A DNA stretch of 20,464 bases from JBHJHK01 sp050330975 (GCA_050330975.1 JBHJHK010000095.1:1-20464), one strand, 5' to 3'. Shown: positions 1 through 9,486, counted from the stretch's first letter. Numbers and translations: made by a program. Notes: generated by a model not told the origin, from the sequence alone.

Positions 1-1
1 G

Positions 2-454
2 ACGCCTGAGCGCGGCGACGCCGCTGTTCTGCGCCAATGCGCCCTCAATTTGCTGGCCCGCCGGGAGCACTCTCCCCTGGAGCTGCGCCACAAACTCACC
101 CAGCGGGGGTTTGACCCCGACCGGGTCGACGTCTTGTTGAGCGAACTCCAAGACCAGGATCTCCTCAACGAGACCCGCTACGCCGAAGTCTACGCCCACG
201 CCCGGGTCGACCGCGGCTATGGGCCGCTGCGGATCAAAAGCGAGCTGTTGGAACGGGGTGTGAGCCCAGCGGTGGTCAAACGAGTGTTGGGCCAGCTAGA
301 GGAGATTTGGATGGCCAAATTGTCCCAGGTCCAGCGCAAGCGCTTTGGCGCCAGCCGGCCCTATGATGCCGCCGCCCAGGCCCAGCAAACTCGCTTTCTG
401 CGCTACCGCGGTTTTACCCTCGAGCAGATCAGCCAGCTGTTTCGCAACGGCTAG
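2..454 (+). CDS. recX: Regulatory protein RecX, 5' end outside window
   Basis: RecX binds RecA filaments and inhibits or remodels them. The frame is open from base 2 with no start inside the window that fits the family, so the N-terminus is cut off. The TTG at 50 is internal, because the residues before it (PERGDAAVLRQCALNLLARR) already match the family. Visible family features are LLARREHSPLELRHKL near the start, a YAEVYAHARVDRGYGPLRIKSEL middle block, and the C-terminal FLRYRGFTLEQISQLFRNG. These are the three tandem three-helix repeats typical of RecX. About 150 residues are visible, close to the usual length, so little is missing. recA is expected just upstream. The gene ends 76 bp before alaS, the usual gammaproteobacterial order. 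Confidence 0.93.
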   Translation, partial: TPERGDAAVLRQCALNLLARREHSPLELRHKLTQRGFDPDRVDVLLSELQDQDLLNETRYAEVYAHARVDRGYGPLRIKSELLERGVSPAVVKRVLGQLEEIWMAKLSQVQRKRFGASRPYDAAAQAQQTRFLRYRGFTLEQISQLFRNG

Positions 455-530
455 GTCGAGCTATCAGTTAATTTCTCGTTCACCCATCGTTGGGTATGTT
501 TGCAAAGTGAGTGCCTTCGACGTGTCGACC

Positions 531-3143
<2,613 letters not shown>

Positions 3144-3165
3144 GGGTCGCAGTTGGCGATGATTT

Positions 3166-3193
3166 TTGACTTTCCAAAGCTTTTCATTAAAAT
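3166..3193 (+). promoter_or_regulatory. Sigma70-type promoter for lysC
   Basis: The 81-bp alaS-lysC gap is strongly AT-rich compared with its surroundings. It contains TTGACT (3166-3171) and TAAAAT (3188-3193) separated by 16 bp, both one mismatch from consensus. Transcription would start near 3200, about 25 bases before the lysC ATG. That leader is too short for a lysine riboswitch, so lysC is probably controlled mainly at the enzyme level. Confidence 0.6.
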
Positions 3194-3224
3194 GTAAAGT
3201 TTAATCACACAAGAAAATTGGCCC

Positions 3225-4478
3225 ATGGCTCTTTTGGTGCAAAAATTTGGTGGCACGTCGGTGGGATCTCCCGAGCGCATCGCCGCCGTTGCCGACAAGG
3301 TCAAAAGATTTGTCACCCAGGGCCACCGCTGTGTCGTTGTGGTCTCAGCCATGGCTGGCGAAACCGATCGGCTATTGGGCCTTGCCAAAACCTTGAGTGA
3401 GACTCCCCCACCTCGGGAGTTGGATGTACTGTTGGCCACCGGCGAGCAGGTGACCATTGCCCTACTCACCCTCGCCTTGGAGGAACGGGGCTGTCCCGCC
3501 CGCTCCTACACCGGTGCTCAGGTGGCGATCCACACCGACGCGGCCCACGGCAAAGCGCGCATTCAGCGCATTGACACCGAGGCCATCCAGGCGGATTTGG
3601 CCTTGGGACGTGCGGTCGTGGTGGCGGGCTTCCAGGGCGTGACTGAGGAAGGCGCTATCGCCACGTTGGGACGGGGGGGGTCTGACACCACCGCCGTCGC
3701 CTTGGCCGCCGCCCTCAAGGCCGATGAGTGCCAGATCTACACCGATGTCGACGGCGTCTACACCACTGATCCGCGCATTGTGCCCCAAGCTCGGCGTCTA
3801 GAGGGCATCACCTTTGAAGAGATGTTGGAGATGGCCAGCCTGGGGGCCAAGGTGTTGCAGATCAGAGCGGTGGAATTTGCCGGCAAGTACAACGTTCCCC
3901 TGCGCGTATTGTCCACTTTTGAAGCGGGTGCTGGCACGCTGATCACCTTTGAGGAATCACCAGTGGAGAAAGCCCTGGTTTCGGGGATTGCCTTTAACCG
4001 CGACGAAGCCCAGCTCACCGTACGTGGGGTGCCCGACCAGCCGGGCGTGGCCTACAGTATCTTGGGCCCGGTGTCGGCGGCCAACATCGAGATCGATATG
4101 ATCGTGCAAAACATCGGTCGCGATAACACCGCCGACATGACTTTCACCGTCCACCGCAACGACTACCACCGGACGTTGGATATCCTCCAGACCCAGGCTG
4201 AGACCCTGGGGGCCCGAGAAATACAAGGCGATGACCGCATCGTCAAGTTGTCCCTGGTGGGTGTGGGTATGCGTTCCCACGCTGGCATCGCCAGTAAGAT
4301 GTTTCAAGTGTTGGCCCAAGAGGGCATCAACATTCGCATGATTTCCACCTCAGAGATCAAGATTTCCGTGGTCATCGACGAAAAGTATCTGGAACTCGGC
4401 ACCCGAGCCCTTCACGAGGCTTTTCAACTTCATCAACCTCCCCAAAGTCCCGGCGACGACGCTCTCCAGGGTCCCTGA
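3225..4478 (+). CDS. lysC: Aspartate kinase (monofunctional, ACT-domain regulated)
   Basis: Aspartokinase phosphorylates L-aspartate with ATP, the first step to lysine, threonine, methionine and diaminopimelate. The 417 residues are the usual length for the Pseudomonas/Bacillus-type enzyme. The N-terminal kinase signature KFGGTSVGS is at residues 7-15. The nucleotide-binding segment around TDVDGVYTTDPR is at about 173-184. Two C-terminal ACT domains follow, from about 265 (LTVRGVPDQPGVAYSILGPV) and 345 (LSLVGVGMRSHAGIASKMFQ), where amino acid feedback inhibitors bind. There is no fused homoserine dehydrogenase domain. Its position between alaS and csrA is the standard gammaproteobacterial order. 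Many relatives make a second, ACT-only subunit from an internal start; I could not confirm one here. Confidence 0.96.
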   Translation: MALLVQKFGGTSVGSPERIAAVADKVKRFVTQGHRCVVVVSAMAGETDRLLGLAKTLSETPPPRELDVLLATGEQVTIALLTLALEERGCPARSYTGAQVAIHTDAAHGKARIQRIDTEAIQADLALGRAVVVAGFQGVTEEGAIATLGRGGSDTTAVALAAALKADECQIYTDVDGVYTTDPRIVPQARRLEGITFEEMLEMASLGAKVLQIRAVEFAGKYNVPLRVLSTFEAGAGTLITFEESPVEKALVSGIAFNRDEAQLTVRGVPDQPGVAYSILGPVSAANIEIDMIVQNIGRDNTADMTFTVHRNDYHRTLDILQTQAETLGAREIQGDDRIVKLSLVGVGMRSHAGIASKMFQVLAQEGINIRMISTSEIKISVVIDEKYLELGTRALHEAFQLHQPPQSPGDDALQGP

Positions 4479-4490
4479 GGCTCCAGGGAC
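4471..4490. other. Hairpin overlapping the lysC stop codon
   Basis: GTCCCTG (4471-4477) and CAGGGAC (4484-4490) form a perfect 7-bp stem with a 6-base loop. The lysC stop codon (4476-4478) lies at the end of the left arm and start of the loop. No U-run follows, so it is not a classical terminator. It could stabilise the lysC 3' end or attenuate read-through into csrA. Confidence 0.4.
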
Positions 4491-4507
4491 ACCATAGAGG
4501 CATGGGT

Positions 4508-4586
4508 ATGGAAGCGATGAGCGCATGGAACCCACTTTCCTTTGCGATAACGACCACAGAACTTTCTCTGTTTGGTGAGTTACGGA
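4508..4586 (+). promoter_or_regulatory. Candidate CsrA autoregulatory sites in the csrA leader
   Basis: The csrA leader has three matches to the CsrA core ANGGA: ATGGA at 4508-4512, ATGGA at 4525-4529 and ACGGA at 4582-4586. The last contains the Shine-Dalgarno bases and lies 7 bases before the csrA ATG, so bound CsrA would block ribosome entry. E. coli csrA is known to be autorepressed through multiple leader sites, one covering its ribosome binding site. The site matches are seen directly; the regulation is inferred. Confidence 0.5.
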
Positions 4587-4593
4587 GAACCAA

Positions 4594-4806
4594 ATGCTCA
4601 TTTTAACGCGCAGGGTAGGAGAGACACTGATGATCGGTGACGAAGTGACCGTCACTGTATTGGGTGTCAAAGGCAACCAGGTCCGCATTGGCGTCAATGC
4701 CCCCAAGGACGTCCCTGTTCACCGCGAAGAGATCTACGAACGCATCAAGCGAGAGCAGGAGGGCGGCAACAGTGGCCCTTCGGCCTTCACCAACGGCAGT
4801 CGTTGA
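4594..4806 (+). CDS. csrA: Carbon storage regulator CsrA (RsmA)
   Basis: CsrA is a small dimeric RNA-binding protein that blocks or stabilises target mRNAs carrying GGA motifs, controlling carbon metabolism, motility and biofilm. The 70-residue product begins MLILTRRVGETLMIGDEVTV and contains VRIGVNAPKDVPVHREEIY. It therefore has both conserved RNA-binding strands, including R44 and its neighbours by family alignment. The C-terminal tail of about 10 residues (GGNSGPSAFTNGSR) is variable in the family. The ATG at 4594 has an ACGGAG ribosome binding site 6-7 bases upstream. The lysC-csrA-tRNA-Ser-tRNA-Arg context matches the E. coli csrA locus. Confidence 0.97.
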   Translation: MLILTRRVGETLMIGDEVTVTVLGVKGNQVRIGVNAPKDVPVHREEIYERIKREQEGGNSGPSAFTNGSR

Positions 4807-4832
4807 GATCTCGAGGCCCTCGACCTAAGCCC

Positions 4833-4862
4833 TTTACTTCAGCCAACTTGTAGTGATACTAT
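4833..4862 (+). promoter_or_regulatory. Possible promoter for the tRNA pair
   Basis: TTTACT (4833-4838) and TACTAT (4857-4862) are separated by 18 bp, each matching 4 of 6 consensus positions. Initiation would fall about 16 bases before tRNA-Ser. It is the best candidate in the csrA-tRNA gap, but read-through from csrA is also possible. Confidence 0.4.
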
Positions 4863-4885
4863 TCTGGGCTATTGCACGAAGCCAA

Positions 4886-4977
4886 GGAGAGATGGCCGAG
4901 TGGCTGAAGGCGCTCCCCTGCTAAGGGAGTATACGGCTAAAACCGTATCGAGGGTTCGAATCCCTCTCTCTCCGCCA
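4886..4977 (+). tRNA. tRNA-Ser (anticodon GCU)
   Basis: This is a 92-base cloverleaf with the long variable arm typical of class II tRNA-Ser. Acceptor GGAGAGA pairs with TCTCTCC, followed by discriminator G and an encoded CCA. The anticodon stem CTCCC/GGGAG holds loop CTGCTAA, anticodon GCT, reading AGC/AGU serine codons. The variable arm is a stem around TACGG/CCGTA. The T arm is GAGGG-TTCGAAT-CCCTC. It corresponds to E. coli serV downstream of csrA. Confidence 0.97.
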
Positions 4978-4997
4978 TCCTCACTCCAGATTTTTCA

Positions 4998-5074
4998 GCG
5001 CCCGTAGCTCAGTTGGATAGAGTACCTGGCTACGAACCAGGTGGTCGGAGGTTCGAATCCTTCCGGGCGCGCCA
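4998..5074 (+). tRNA. tRNA-Arg (anticodon ACG)
   Basis: This is a 77-base cloverleaf. Acceptor GCGCCCG pairs with CGGGCGC, then G and an encoded CCA. The anticodon stem CCTGG/CCAGG holds loop CTACGAA, anticodon ACG (A34 is normally deaminated to inosine), reading CGN arginine codons. The T arm GGAGG-TTCGAAT-CCTTC includes one G-U pair. Only 20 bases separate it from tRNA-Ser, so the two are probably one transcript. It corresponds to E. coli argV-type genes at the same locus. Confidence 0.97.
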
Positions 5075-5397
5075 ATCAAAACAAGGGATTGGCCCTTACG
5101 GATTTATCCCTTTACGTATGTTTCATCAGTCGTTTGTCGGCGGCACATCAAAGTTGACGTCGTGAACCGCGTCGGGTAGTGCCAACCCAGAGCCATCCCG
5201 AAAGGGGAATTTGGTGGCAGTACCCCCAGCGGGCGCCTTTCTCCCTGAGCAAAGGAAGAAACTCAAAGCTCCCCTTTCTTGGAGTTTACAAACGTACCCT
5301 GGAACTGGCGCAAATCGCTAAACAGGTGATTGGCCATGGCCTCGGCAAAGGCCTATGGCGCAGTCGGCAAGGCCATGGACGGCGGGTAGGATGAAAC
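5075..5397. other. Non-coding or decayed stretch after the tRNAs
   Basis: I see no convincing intact gene. Just after tRNA-Arg, AAGGGAT and ATCCCTT can form a 7-bp stem with a 16-base loop, but no U-run follows. On the minus strand a frame of 63 residues is open from 5317 to a stop at 5126. It ends GLALPDAVHDVNFDVPPTND and has no usable start, so it may be the tail of a lost gene. On the plus strand a 71-codon open frame (5179-5394) has no recognisable domain and no Shine-Dalgarno. Confidence 0.4.
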
Positions 5398-5715
5398 CTA
5401 CTTGCTCAACAGTGGATAGAGTACCCCTACCCATACCGCCACACCCAACAGCGCCAATGACGTCACCACGCCTTTGACGATGGCCAGCCGCCTCAGGGGC
5501 GAACTATCCTGTACTCATTCGACAAGAGTATTAAAGCTCCAGGCCCACATGGGTGTCAGGAGGAATGCAGTGCAAATCCCCAACACGCCCAACACTTCCC
5601 AATCATCGCCATCGATGTGGCCAATGGCCAAGGTCAGTGTTGGTTGTATCCAAATCTCCAGCAATAAAATCGCCATACCACTGCCCTAGAGAAAGGCCAC
5701 TGGCAGCAATGTAAC
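5398..5715 (-). pseudogene. Remnant of a small multi-helix membrane protein
   Basis: One minus-strand frame reads as a hydrophobic protein through two in-frame stops, TAG at 5686-5688 and TGA at 5515-5517, before ending at TAG 5398-5400. From the ATG at 5676 it starts MAILLLEIWIQPTLTLAIGH (helix 1). It continues with WEVLGVLGICTAFLLTPMWA (helix 2). After the TGA it reads RLAIVKGVVTSLALLGVAVW to a natural end, YPLLSK (helix 3). Before the TAG, VTLLPVAFL looks like the beginning of another hydrophobic segment. Hydrophobicity and charge pattern persist in one frame across both stops, which suggests a recently inactivated gene rather than chance. The family is not recognised. A 53-residue protein from 5676 to 5515, behind AGGG at 7 bases, could still be made. 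It lies downstream of the small gene ending at 5737 and may share its transcript. Confidence 0.55.
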
Positions 5716-5736
5716 TCTGCATCAAGTGCCGTAGGT

Positions 5737-5955
5737 CTAGGCCAAGGTATGGCCAGTAGAACCAAAAGGGTTATTTTTAGCGTACTGCCTCGGGAAAGTA
5801 GCTGCTAAAAACTCTCGCTCCGCCTTTTCTTTGCCAGCCTGGTAACTCAAGGGATCGTCTTGCCAATAATTCTTGCCGCGTCCTTCATAGTCCTTGCGAT
5901 AACTATGGGTATCGACACTCCAGGGAATTTCATTGGGCTTTAACTGTTTGGCCAT
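5737..5955 (-). CDS. Small hypothetical protein, 72 residues
   Basis: I do not recognise this protein. It is hydrophilic, has no signal peptide or membrane segment, and is rich in aromatic and charged residues: PWSVDTHSYRKDYEGRGKNY, then WQDDPLSYQAGKEKAEREFL, then a tail rich in Asn and Gly. The ATG at 5955 is chosen because AGGAG (5964-5968, minus strand) sits 8 bases upstream, an ideal spacing. A GTG at 5964 in the same frame would overlap that site and is unlikely. A possible -10 lies about 75 bases upstream. The gene is less GC-rich than the housekeeping genes, consistent with accessory DNA. The strong ribosome binding site makes it likely to be real. Confidence 0.6.
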   Translation of the reverse strand: MAKQLKPNEIPWSVDTHSYRKDYEGRGKNYWQDDPLSYQAGKEKAEREFLAATFPRQYAKNNPFGSTGHTLA

Positions 5956-5982
5956 TTGCGTCACTCCTCGTGGTGAACTTTT

Positions 5983-6033
5983 GAGCTCATGACGTCATTG
6001 CAAGTCAGTTATATAGTGACTATCGAAATTATA
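5983..6033 (-). promoter_or_regulatory. Candidate promoter/operator for the 72-residue gene
   Basis: On the minus strand a perfect TATAAT lies at 6033-6028, but no good -35 is found 16-18 bp upstream. Between it and the gene are three symmetric sequences: GAGCTC (5983-5988), the perfect palindrome ATGACGTCAT (5989-5998), and the inverted repeat AGTCA/TGACT (6003-6007 and 6017-6021) around an AT-rich core. Such clustering suggests regulator binding. The regulator is unknown. Confidence 0.35.
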
Positions 6034-6301
6034 AAAAGCGAATATACTACTGGAGAACCCCAGTGTGGTGAGCGCCGGGGTTGATCGCTTGGCCTGCAAA
6101 GTTGACCGGCTACCCACGCTACGGGGGGGACTGGTACCCCCAGCCGAGCCCCCCTGGAGACCCGGCTAGCTCGCCCCGAGGATAATCGTTCCAACGGCGG
6201 TTGTTGTTTTAAGATAAGTTGTCATGGGGGAAATTCCATAGCCCTCAGCTGAGAGCCCTTGCGCGCAAAAAAGGTTGAAGACGGTGTCTGTCCCATGAGC
6301 C
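6034..6301. other. Intergenic region before the methyltransferase gene
   Basis: I see no gene here. There is a GGGGG/CCCCC hairpin near 6123-6141 and several short GC-rich palindromes. No convincing sigma70 promoter and no known riboswitch is visible. A GTG-started 4-codon frame behind AAGG ends 4 bases before the methyltransferase ATG; it could be a leader peptide or chance. Confidence 0.35.
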
Positions 6302-6991
6302 ATGAACCCATCGACTGAATACTACAACCGAGTCGCCGATGTGCTCGCACCAACCTACGAAGCCCTAGCCTTTGAAGTCGTCCATGGCGACACCCTGGGA
6401 TTCCTTCCGACCCAGCCCTGTCGGGTGTTGGATGTCGGCGCAGGTTCAGGGCGAGACGCGGCCTGGTTCGCCCGGGGGGGTCACGAGGTGGTCGCCGTGG
6501 AACCGGCGACTCGAATGCGCCACTGGGCAAAGGTTCGTCATCCCTCGGCGCGGATCTGCTGGCTTGCCGATGGGCTTCCCGGGTTGAGCAAGGTGGGCCA
6601 AATGGGGCTGCGTTTTGAATTGGTTTGGCTGAGCGCTGTTTGGATGCATGTCCCTCCGGGACAGCGCCATGGTGCCTTTGGCAACCTGGTGGCGTCGTTG
6701 GCCGGTGGGGGACGATTGATCGTCACCCTACGCCATGGCCCCGCACCGCCAGAGCGGGCCATGTATCCCGTTTCAGCGGCGGAGTTGCAGGAGCTCGCGG
6801 GCCTGTTTAGGCTCCAGATGGTGGCCATCACCCAAAGCGATGACCAGCTTGGACGCACAGCCGTAGGGTGGGAATCAGTGGTTCTGCAGCTCCCCGATAC
6901 AGATGAAAAGGCCACGCCGCCGTCGCGCCAGGCCCAAGAAGCGACCTACCCCAAGGCAAATCGTCCTCTCACCAAGAGGTTGGGTCGATGA
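6302..6991 (+). CDS. Class I SAM-dependent methyltransferase
   Basis: This is a 229-residue Rossmann-fold methyltransferase that would transfer a methyl group from S-adenosylmethionine to an unknown substrate. Motif I, VLDVGAGSGRDAAWFA, is at residues 42-57. The acidic residue ending strand 2 is E67 in VVAVEPA. Motif IV corresponds to LVWLSAVWMHVP, and post-motif GGGRLIVTLRHGP is also present. There is no target-recognition or DNA-binding domain, so a small-molecule or protein substrate is as likely as nucleic acid. About 30 C-terminal residues are basic and lie beyond the core fold. The ATG at 6302 has no clear Shine-Dalgarno. The stop codon overlaps the start of the next frame as ATGA (6988-6991). 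It is isolated in a decayed region, so accessory or acquired origin is likely. Confidence 0.8.
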   Translation: MNPSTEYYNRVADVLAPTYEALAFEVVHGDTLGFLPTQPCRVLDVGAGSGRDAAWFARGGHEVVAVEPATRMRHWAKVRHPSARICWLADGLPGLSKVGQMGLRFELVWLSAVWMHVPPGQRHGAFGNLVASLAGGGRLIVTLRHGPAPPERAMYPVSAAELQELAGLFRLQMVAITQSDDQLGRTAVGWESVVLQLPDTDEKATPPSRQAQEATYPKANRPLTKRLGR

Positions 6992-7310
6992 AGTTATTTG
7001 CCCTCAAGGGCTTTGGCATCAGTCACAAGTTGACAATGATGATGCTCACCACCAGCGTTTGCACGATGTTCGTTATGAATGCCGCCGCCATTTACAATAC
7101 GAGCTCGACGCTGCACCAAAATTGGCAGAAGCAGCTGATAAGTTTGAGCTATATTGCCAGCGTACACGCAGCATTCCACCTTGCCGCTCGAGAGATACCG
7201 CGACACGTGCCATGACAAGTAAGGGCTTGAACGCCTTGGCGATGGCAGAGAAAGCCGCAGTCTACGCGGCGATTTTCGATATCGACCAAAAGCTCTTCGC
7301 CGATCTTCAA
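6988..7310 (+). pseudogene. Frameshifted remnant of a CHASE8-type membrane sensor
   Basis: The ATG at 6988 overlaps the methyltransferase stop and has AGAGG 9 bases upstream. The frame begins with a short amphipathic lead and a membrane helix, SHKLTMMMLTTSVCTMFVMN, then a segment ending LISLSYIASVHAAFHLA. That is how CHASE8 sensor domains begin (HKLTLMMMLTS, then ANSAAALAF). The frame stops at 7215. The expected second half, RAMTSKGLNALAMAEKAAVY followed by AAIFDIDQKLFADL, is found in another frame up to about 7310. That matches the CHASE8 pattern of EALRAEP, AAALYD and GRLFA. A frameshift near 7185-7215 therefore splits the domain. No HAMP, kinase or GGDEF output domain follows, so the gene is both frameshifted and truncated. 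The assignment rests on remembered family patterns. Confidence 0.55.
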
Positions 7311-7498
7311 GTTAGAAGATCAGCAACGCGGAATGCTCGCGCATGCCATGGAATATCCCCTGGTGGATTAGGATGTCGTCAGATCAGCTATTCGACGCCA
7401 AGGCCGCCCTTGACAACGCCTCTGGGGAACCCTTGGGGTGGTGCCCACAGCGCCGGTGATCACCTAAACCTTCCCAGACATTACGAGGAACAAACATC

Positions 7499-8035
7499 GT
7501 GAACAACTCGCCATTTTCCCTGGCCACCTTGCTGCTACTGCTGGGCCCAGTGGACAGCGCCCAACAGCCCTATGCCGGCCAAGAGGCGCGTCCGATCAAA
7601 GCTTTGTCCACGGCCCGGCTGGAGGGGCTGCGGGCGGGGGCAGGACTTGGCTACGCCAAAGCCGCCGAACTCAACGGCTGGCCGGGGCCGCTCCACGCCC
7701 TGGAGCTGGCCGATGAGCTCGCCCTCTCCGCCGACCAGCGCACCCAGTTGGAGGCGCTGCGAGCCCAGATGCTCGCCGAGGCTCGGCCCCTGGGGGCGGC
7801 ACTCATCGAGGCCGAGGCCACCCTGGAGCGGCTGTTTAACACCCCCCACCCCTCCCCCGAGGCGGTGGAAGAGTCCACCGCCCGCATCGCCGACCTCGAA
7901 GGCCAACTGCGGGCGGTCCATCTGGTCGCACACCTGCGCACCAAGCCCGTGCTCAGCCCCCATCAGCGCCACCGCTACGCCCAACTGCGGGGCTATGGCC
8001 AGGGCGGACACTCTCGCCACCAAGGCCACCATTGA
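7499..8035 (+). CDS. Periplasmic Spy/CpxP-like (LTXXQ) protein
   Basis: This 178-residue secreted protein belongs to the Spy/CpxP/heavy-metal-sensor type, small helical periplasmic proteins that act as chaperones or metal-stress sensors. A GTG start at 7499 follows GAGGA at about 9 bases. The N-terminus has a short signal peptide (FSLATLLLLLGPVDSA). The mature part contains GAGLGYAKAAELNGWPGPLH, the LALSADQRTQLEAL segment equivalent to an LTxxQ motif, and a second such site, LSPHQRHRYAQL, near the end. The tail GQGGHSRHQGHH is His-rich and could bind copper or another metal. The stop is 6 bp before the multicopper oxidase ATG, so the two genes form an operon with a shared envelope metal-stress role. 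Confidence 0.8.
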   Translation: MNNSPFSLATLLLLLGPVDSAQQPYAGQEARPIKALSTARLEGLRAGAGLGYAKAAELNGWPGPLHALELADELALSADQRTQLEALRAQMLAEARPLGAALIEAEATLERLFNTPHPSPEAVEESTARIADLEGQLRAVHLVAHLRTKPVLSPHQRHRYAQLRGYGQGGHSRHQGHH

Positions 8036-8040
8036 CCGCC

Positions 8041-9441
8041 ATGAATCCTCGCCTCACCCGCCGCCACTTCCTCCAGGTGGGCGCCGCGACGGCCCTCGGC
8101 GCGGGCCTCTGTCAAGGGCGCGCCGCCGCCGCCGAGCACACCCTGATCCCCGCCCCCGCTCGGGTGCACCTGGTGGGCGCGAACCAGCCCACCACCGCCG
8201 TATGGGCCTTCAACGGCCGCGTTCCCGGCCCGACCCTGCGCCTGGGTCAGGGTACCGTGCTCAGGGCGGCGGTCGAGAATCGATTGCCCGAGGCCACTAC
8301 CGTCCACTGGCACGGCATCCGCCTGCCCAACGCCATGGACGGAGTGCCCCACCTGACCCAACCACCCATCGCCCCCGGTGGGCGCTTTGACTATCGCTTT
8401 TCAGTGCCCGATGCGGGTACCTTTTGGTACCACCCCCACGTCAACAGCAGCGAACAAATAGGGCGTGGCCTCCATGGGCCGTTGATCGTCGAAGAAGCAA
8501 GGCCACCGGAGGTGGATCGGGATCTGGTGTGGGTCTTGGACGACTGGCGGCTGGATCGCCAGGCGGCCATCCCCCCCTTTGGCCAGCGCCACGACATGAC
8601 CCACGCCGGCCGCATCGGCCAGGTGGTGACCCTCAACGGCGCGATTTCGGACCGAGTCGACCTGCGCCCCCACGAACGGATCCGCCTGCGGCTGATCAAC
8701 GCCGCCAACGCCCGGCTGTTCGCCCTTCGGTTTGAGAACCACCACCCGACGGTGATCGCCTTGGACGGGATGCCCGTGGCACCCCACGGGGTCGAGCGCA
8801 TTTGGCTCGGTCCCGCCCAGCGGGTCGACCTCATCCTCGACGCCGTGGCCGCCCCTGGCAGCGTCCACCGGGTGATCGACGACGCCTACCCAGAGGGGGC
8901 CTACTGGCTCACCGAATTGCACTACGGGGCCGAGGTAGTGCGCCCCACACCGCTGACCGAAGTGGTCCCCCTGCCCGCCAATCCGGTGCCCGAGCCCGAC
9001 CTGGTGGGGGCGGTACGGGGCGAATTTCGCCTCCAAGGCGGTGCCCGGGGTTCCCTGCGCCAGGGCAACCTCGGTGGACGCTCCCTGGGGATTCGCCAGC
9101 TAGTGGGCCAGGGCAAGGCCTGGGCCATCAACGGCCAAGTCGCCTGGCGCTACGACGATCCCCCCCTCATGTCCCTCCAGGTGGGCCAGAGCGCGGTATT
9201 GACCCTGGTCAACGAGACGTCCTTTCCCCACCCCATGCACCTCCACGGCTTTCACTTCCGGTTGCTGAGCCGCGACGGCGAGCCAGTGGCGCGACAACCG
9301 TGGCGAGACACGGTGCTGGTGTGGCCCCGGGAGCGGGTCGAGGTGGCGTTTGTGGCCGAGCGAGCGGGGCAGTGGATGTTTCACTGCCACACCTTGGCCC
9401 ATCAGGGGGGGGGATTGATGGGGGTGATCGCGGTGGCGTAG
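8041..9441 (+). CDS. Tat-exported multicopper oxidase
   Basis: This 466-residue three-cupredoxin-domain oxidase is related to CueO, CopA and laccases. These oxidise Cu(I) or organic substrates and reduce oxygen to water in the periplasm. The N-terminus TRRHFLQVGAATALGAG is a twin-arginine signal ending in an Ala-rich cleavage region. All four copper motifs are present: HWH at 89-91, HPH at 131-133, HPMHLHG at 397-403, and HCHTLAH at 448-454 with the type 1 Cys at 449. The residue 10 after that Cys, Met in CueO, is Leu459 here, followed by Met460. No Met-rich insert like that of CueO is evident. I chose the ATG at 8041; a TTG at 8032 overlapping the upstream stop is less likely. It is co-transcribed with the Spy-like gene. 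Confidence 0.92.
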   Translation: MNPRLTRRHFLQVGAATALGAGLCQGRAAAAEHTLIPAPARVHLVGANQPTTAVWAFNGRVPGPTLRLGQGTVLRAAVENRLPEATTVHWHGIRLPNAMDGVPHLTQPPIAPGGRFDYRFSVPDAGTFWYHPHVNSSEQIGRGLHGPLIVEEARPPEVDRDLVWVLDDWRLDRQAAIPPFGQRHDMTHAGRIGQVVTLNGAISDRVDLRPHERIRLRLINAANARLFALRFENHHPTVIALDGMPVAPHGVERIWLGPAQRVDLILDAVAAPGSVHRVIDDAYPEGAYWLTELHYGAEVVRPTPLTEVVPLPANPVPEPDLVGAVRGEFRLQGGARGSLRQGNLGGRSLGIRQLVGQGKAWAINGQVAWRYDDPPLMSLQVGQSAVLTLVNETSFPHPMHLHGFHFRLLSRDGEPVARQPWRDTVLVWPRERVEVAFVAERAGQWMFHCHTLAHQGGGLMGVIAVA

Positions 9442-9442
9442 T

Positions 9443-9484
9443 TCCCCTAGACCGGGGAGAAGCCACCGCGCCGGCTGGGTTTTA
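9443..9484. terminator. Weak bidirectional terminator candidate
   Basis: The 45-bp gap between two convergent stop codons holds two small stems: TCCCC/GGGGA (9443-9447, 9454-9458) and AGCC/GGCT (9461-9464, 9473-9476). The second is followed on the plus strand by GGGTTTT. Position favours termination, but stems of 4-5 bp are weak. Confidence 0.3.
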
Positions 9485-9486
9485 CA

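Noticed and set aside
345..530. N-terminal extension of alaS
   Set aside because: Overlaps recX and has no similarity to AlaRS; the family N-terminus begins at 531.
3144..3224. Lysine riboswitch upstream of lysC
   Set aside because: The gap is only 81 bp, too short for the L-box, and lacks its conserved motifs.
5179..5394. Plus-strand frame with LELAQIAKQVIGHGLGKGLW, vaguely like the start of a UbiB kinase
   Set aside because: About 20 residues of weak resemblance with no kinase motifs following and no ribosome binding site.
5474..5689. 71-codon plus-strand frame
   Set aside because: Antisense to the membrane-protein remnant, which has much clearer protein character.
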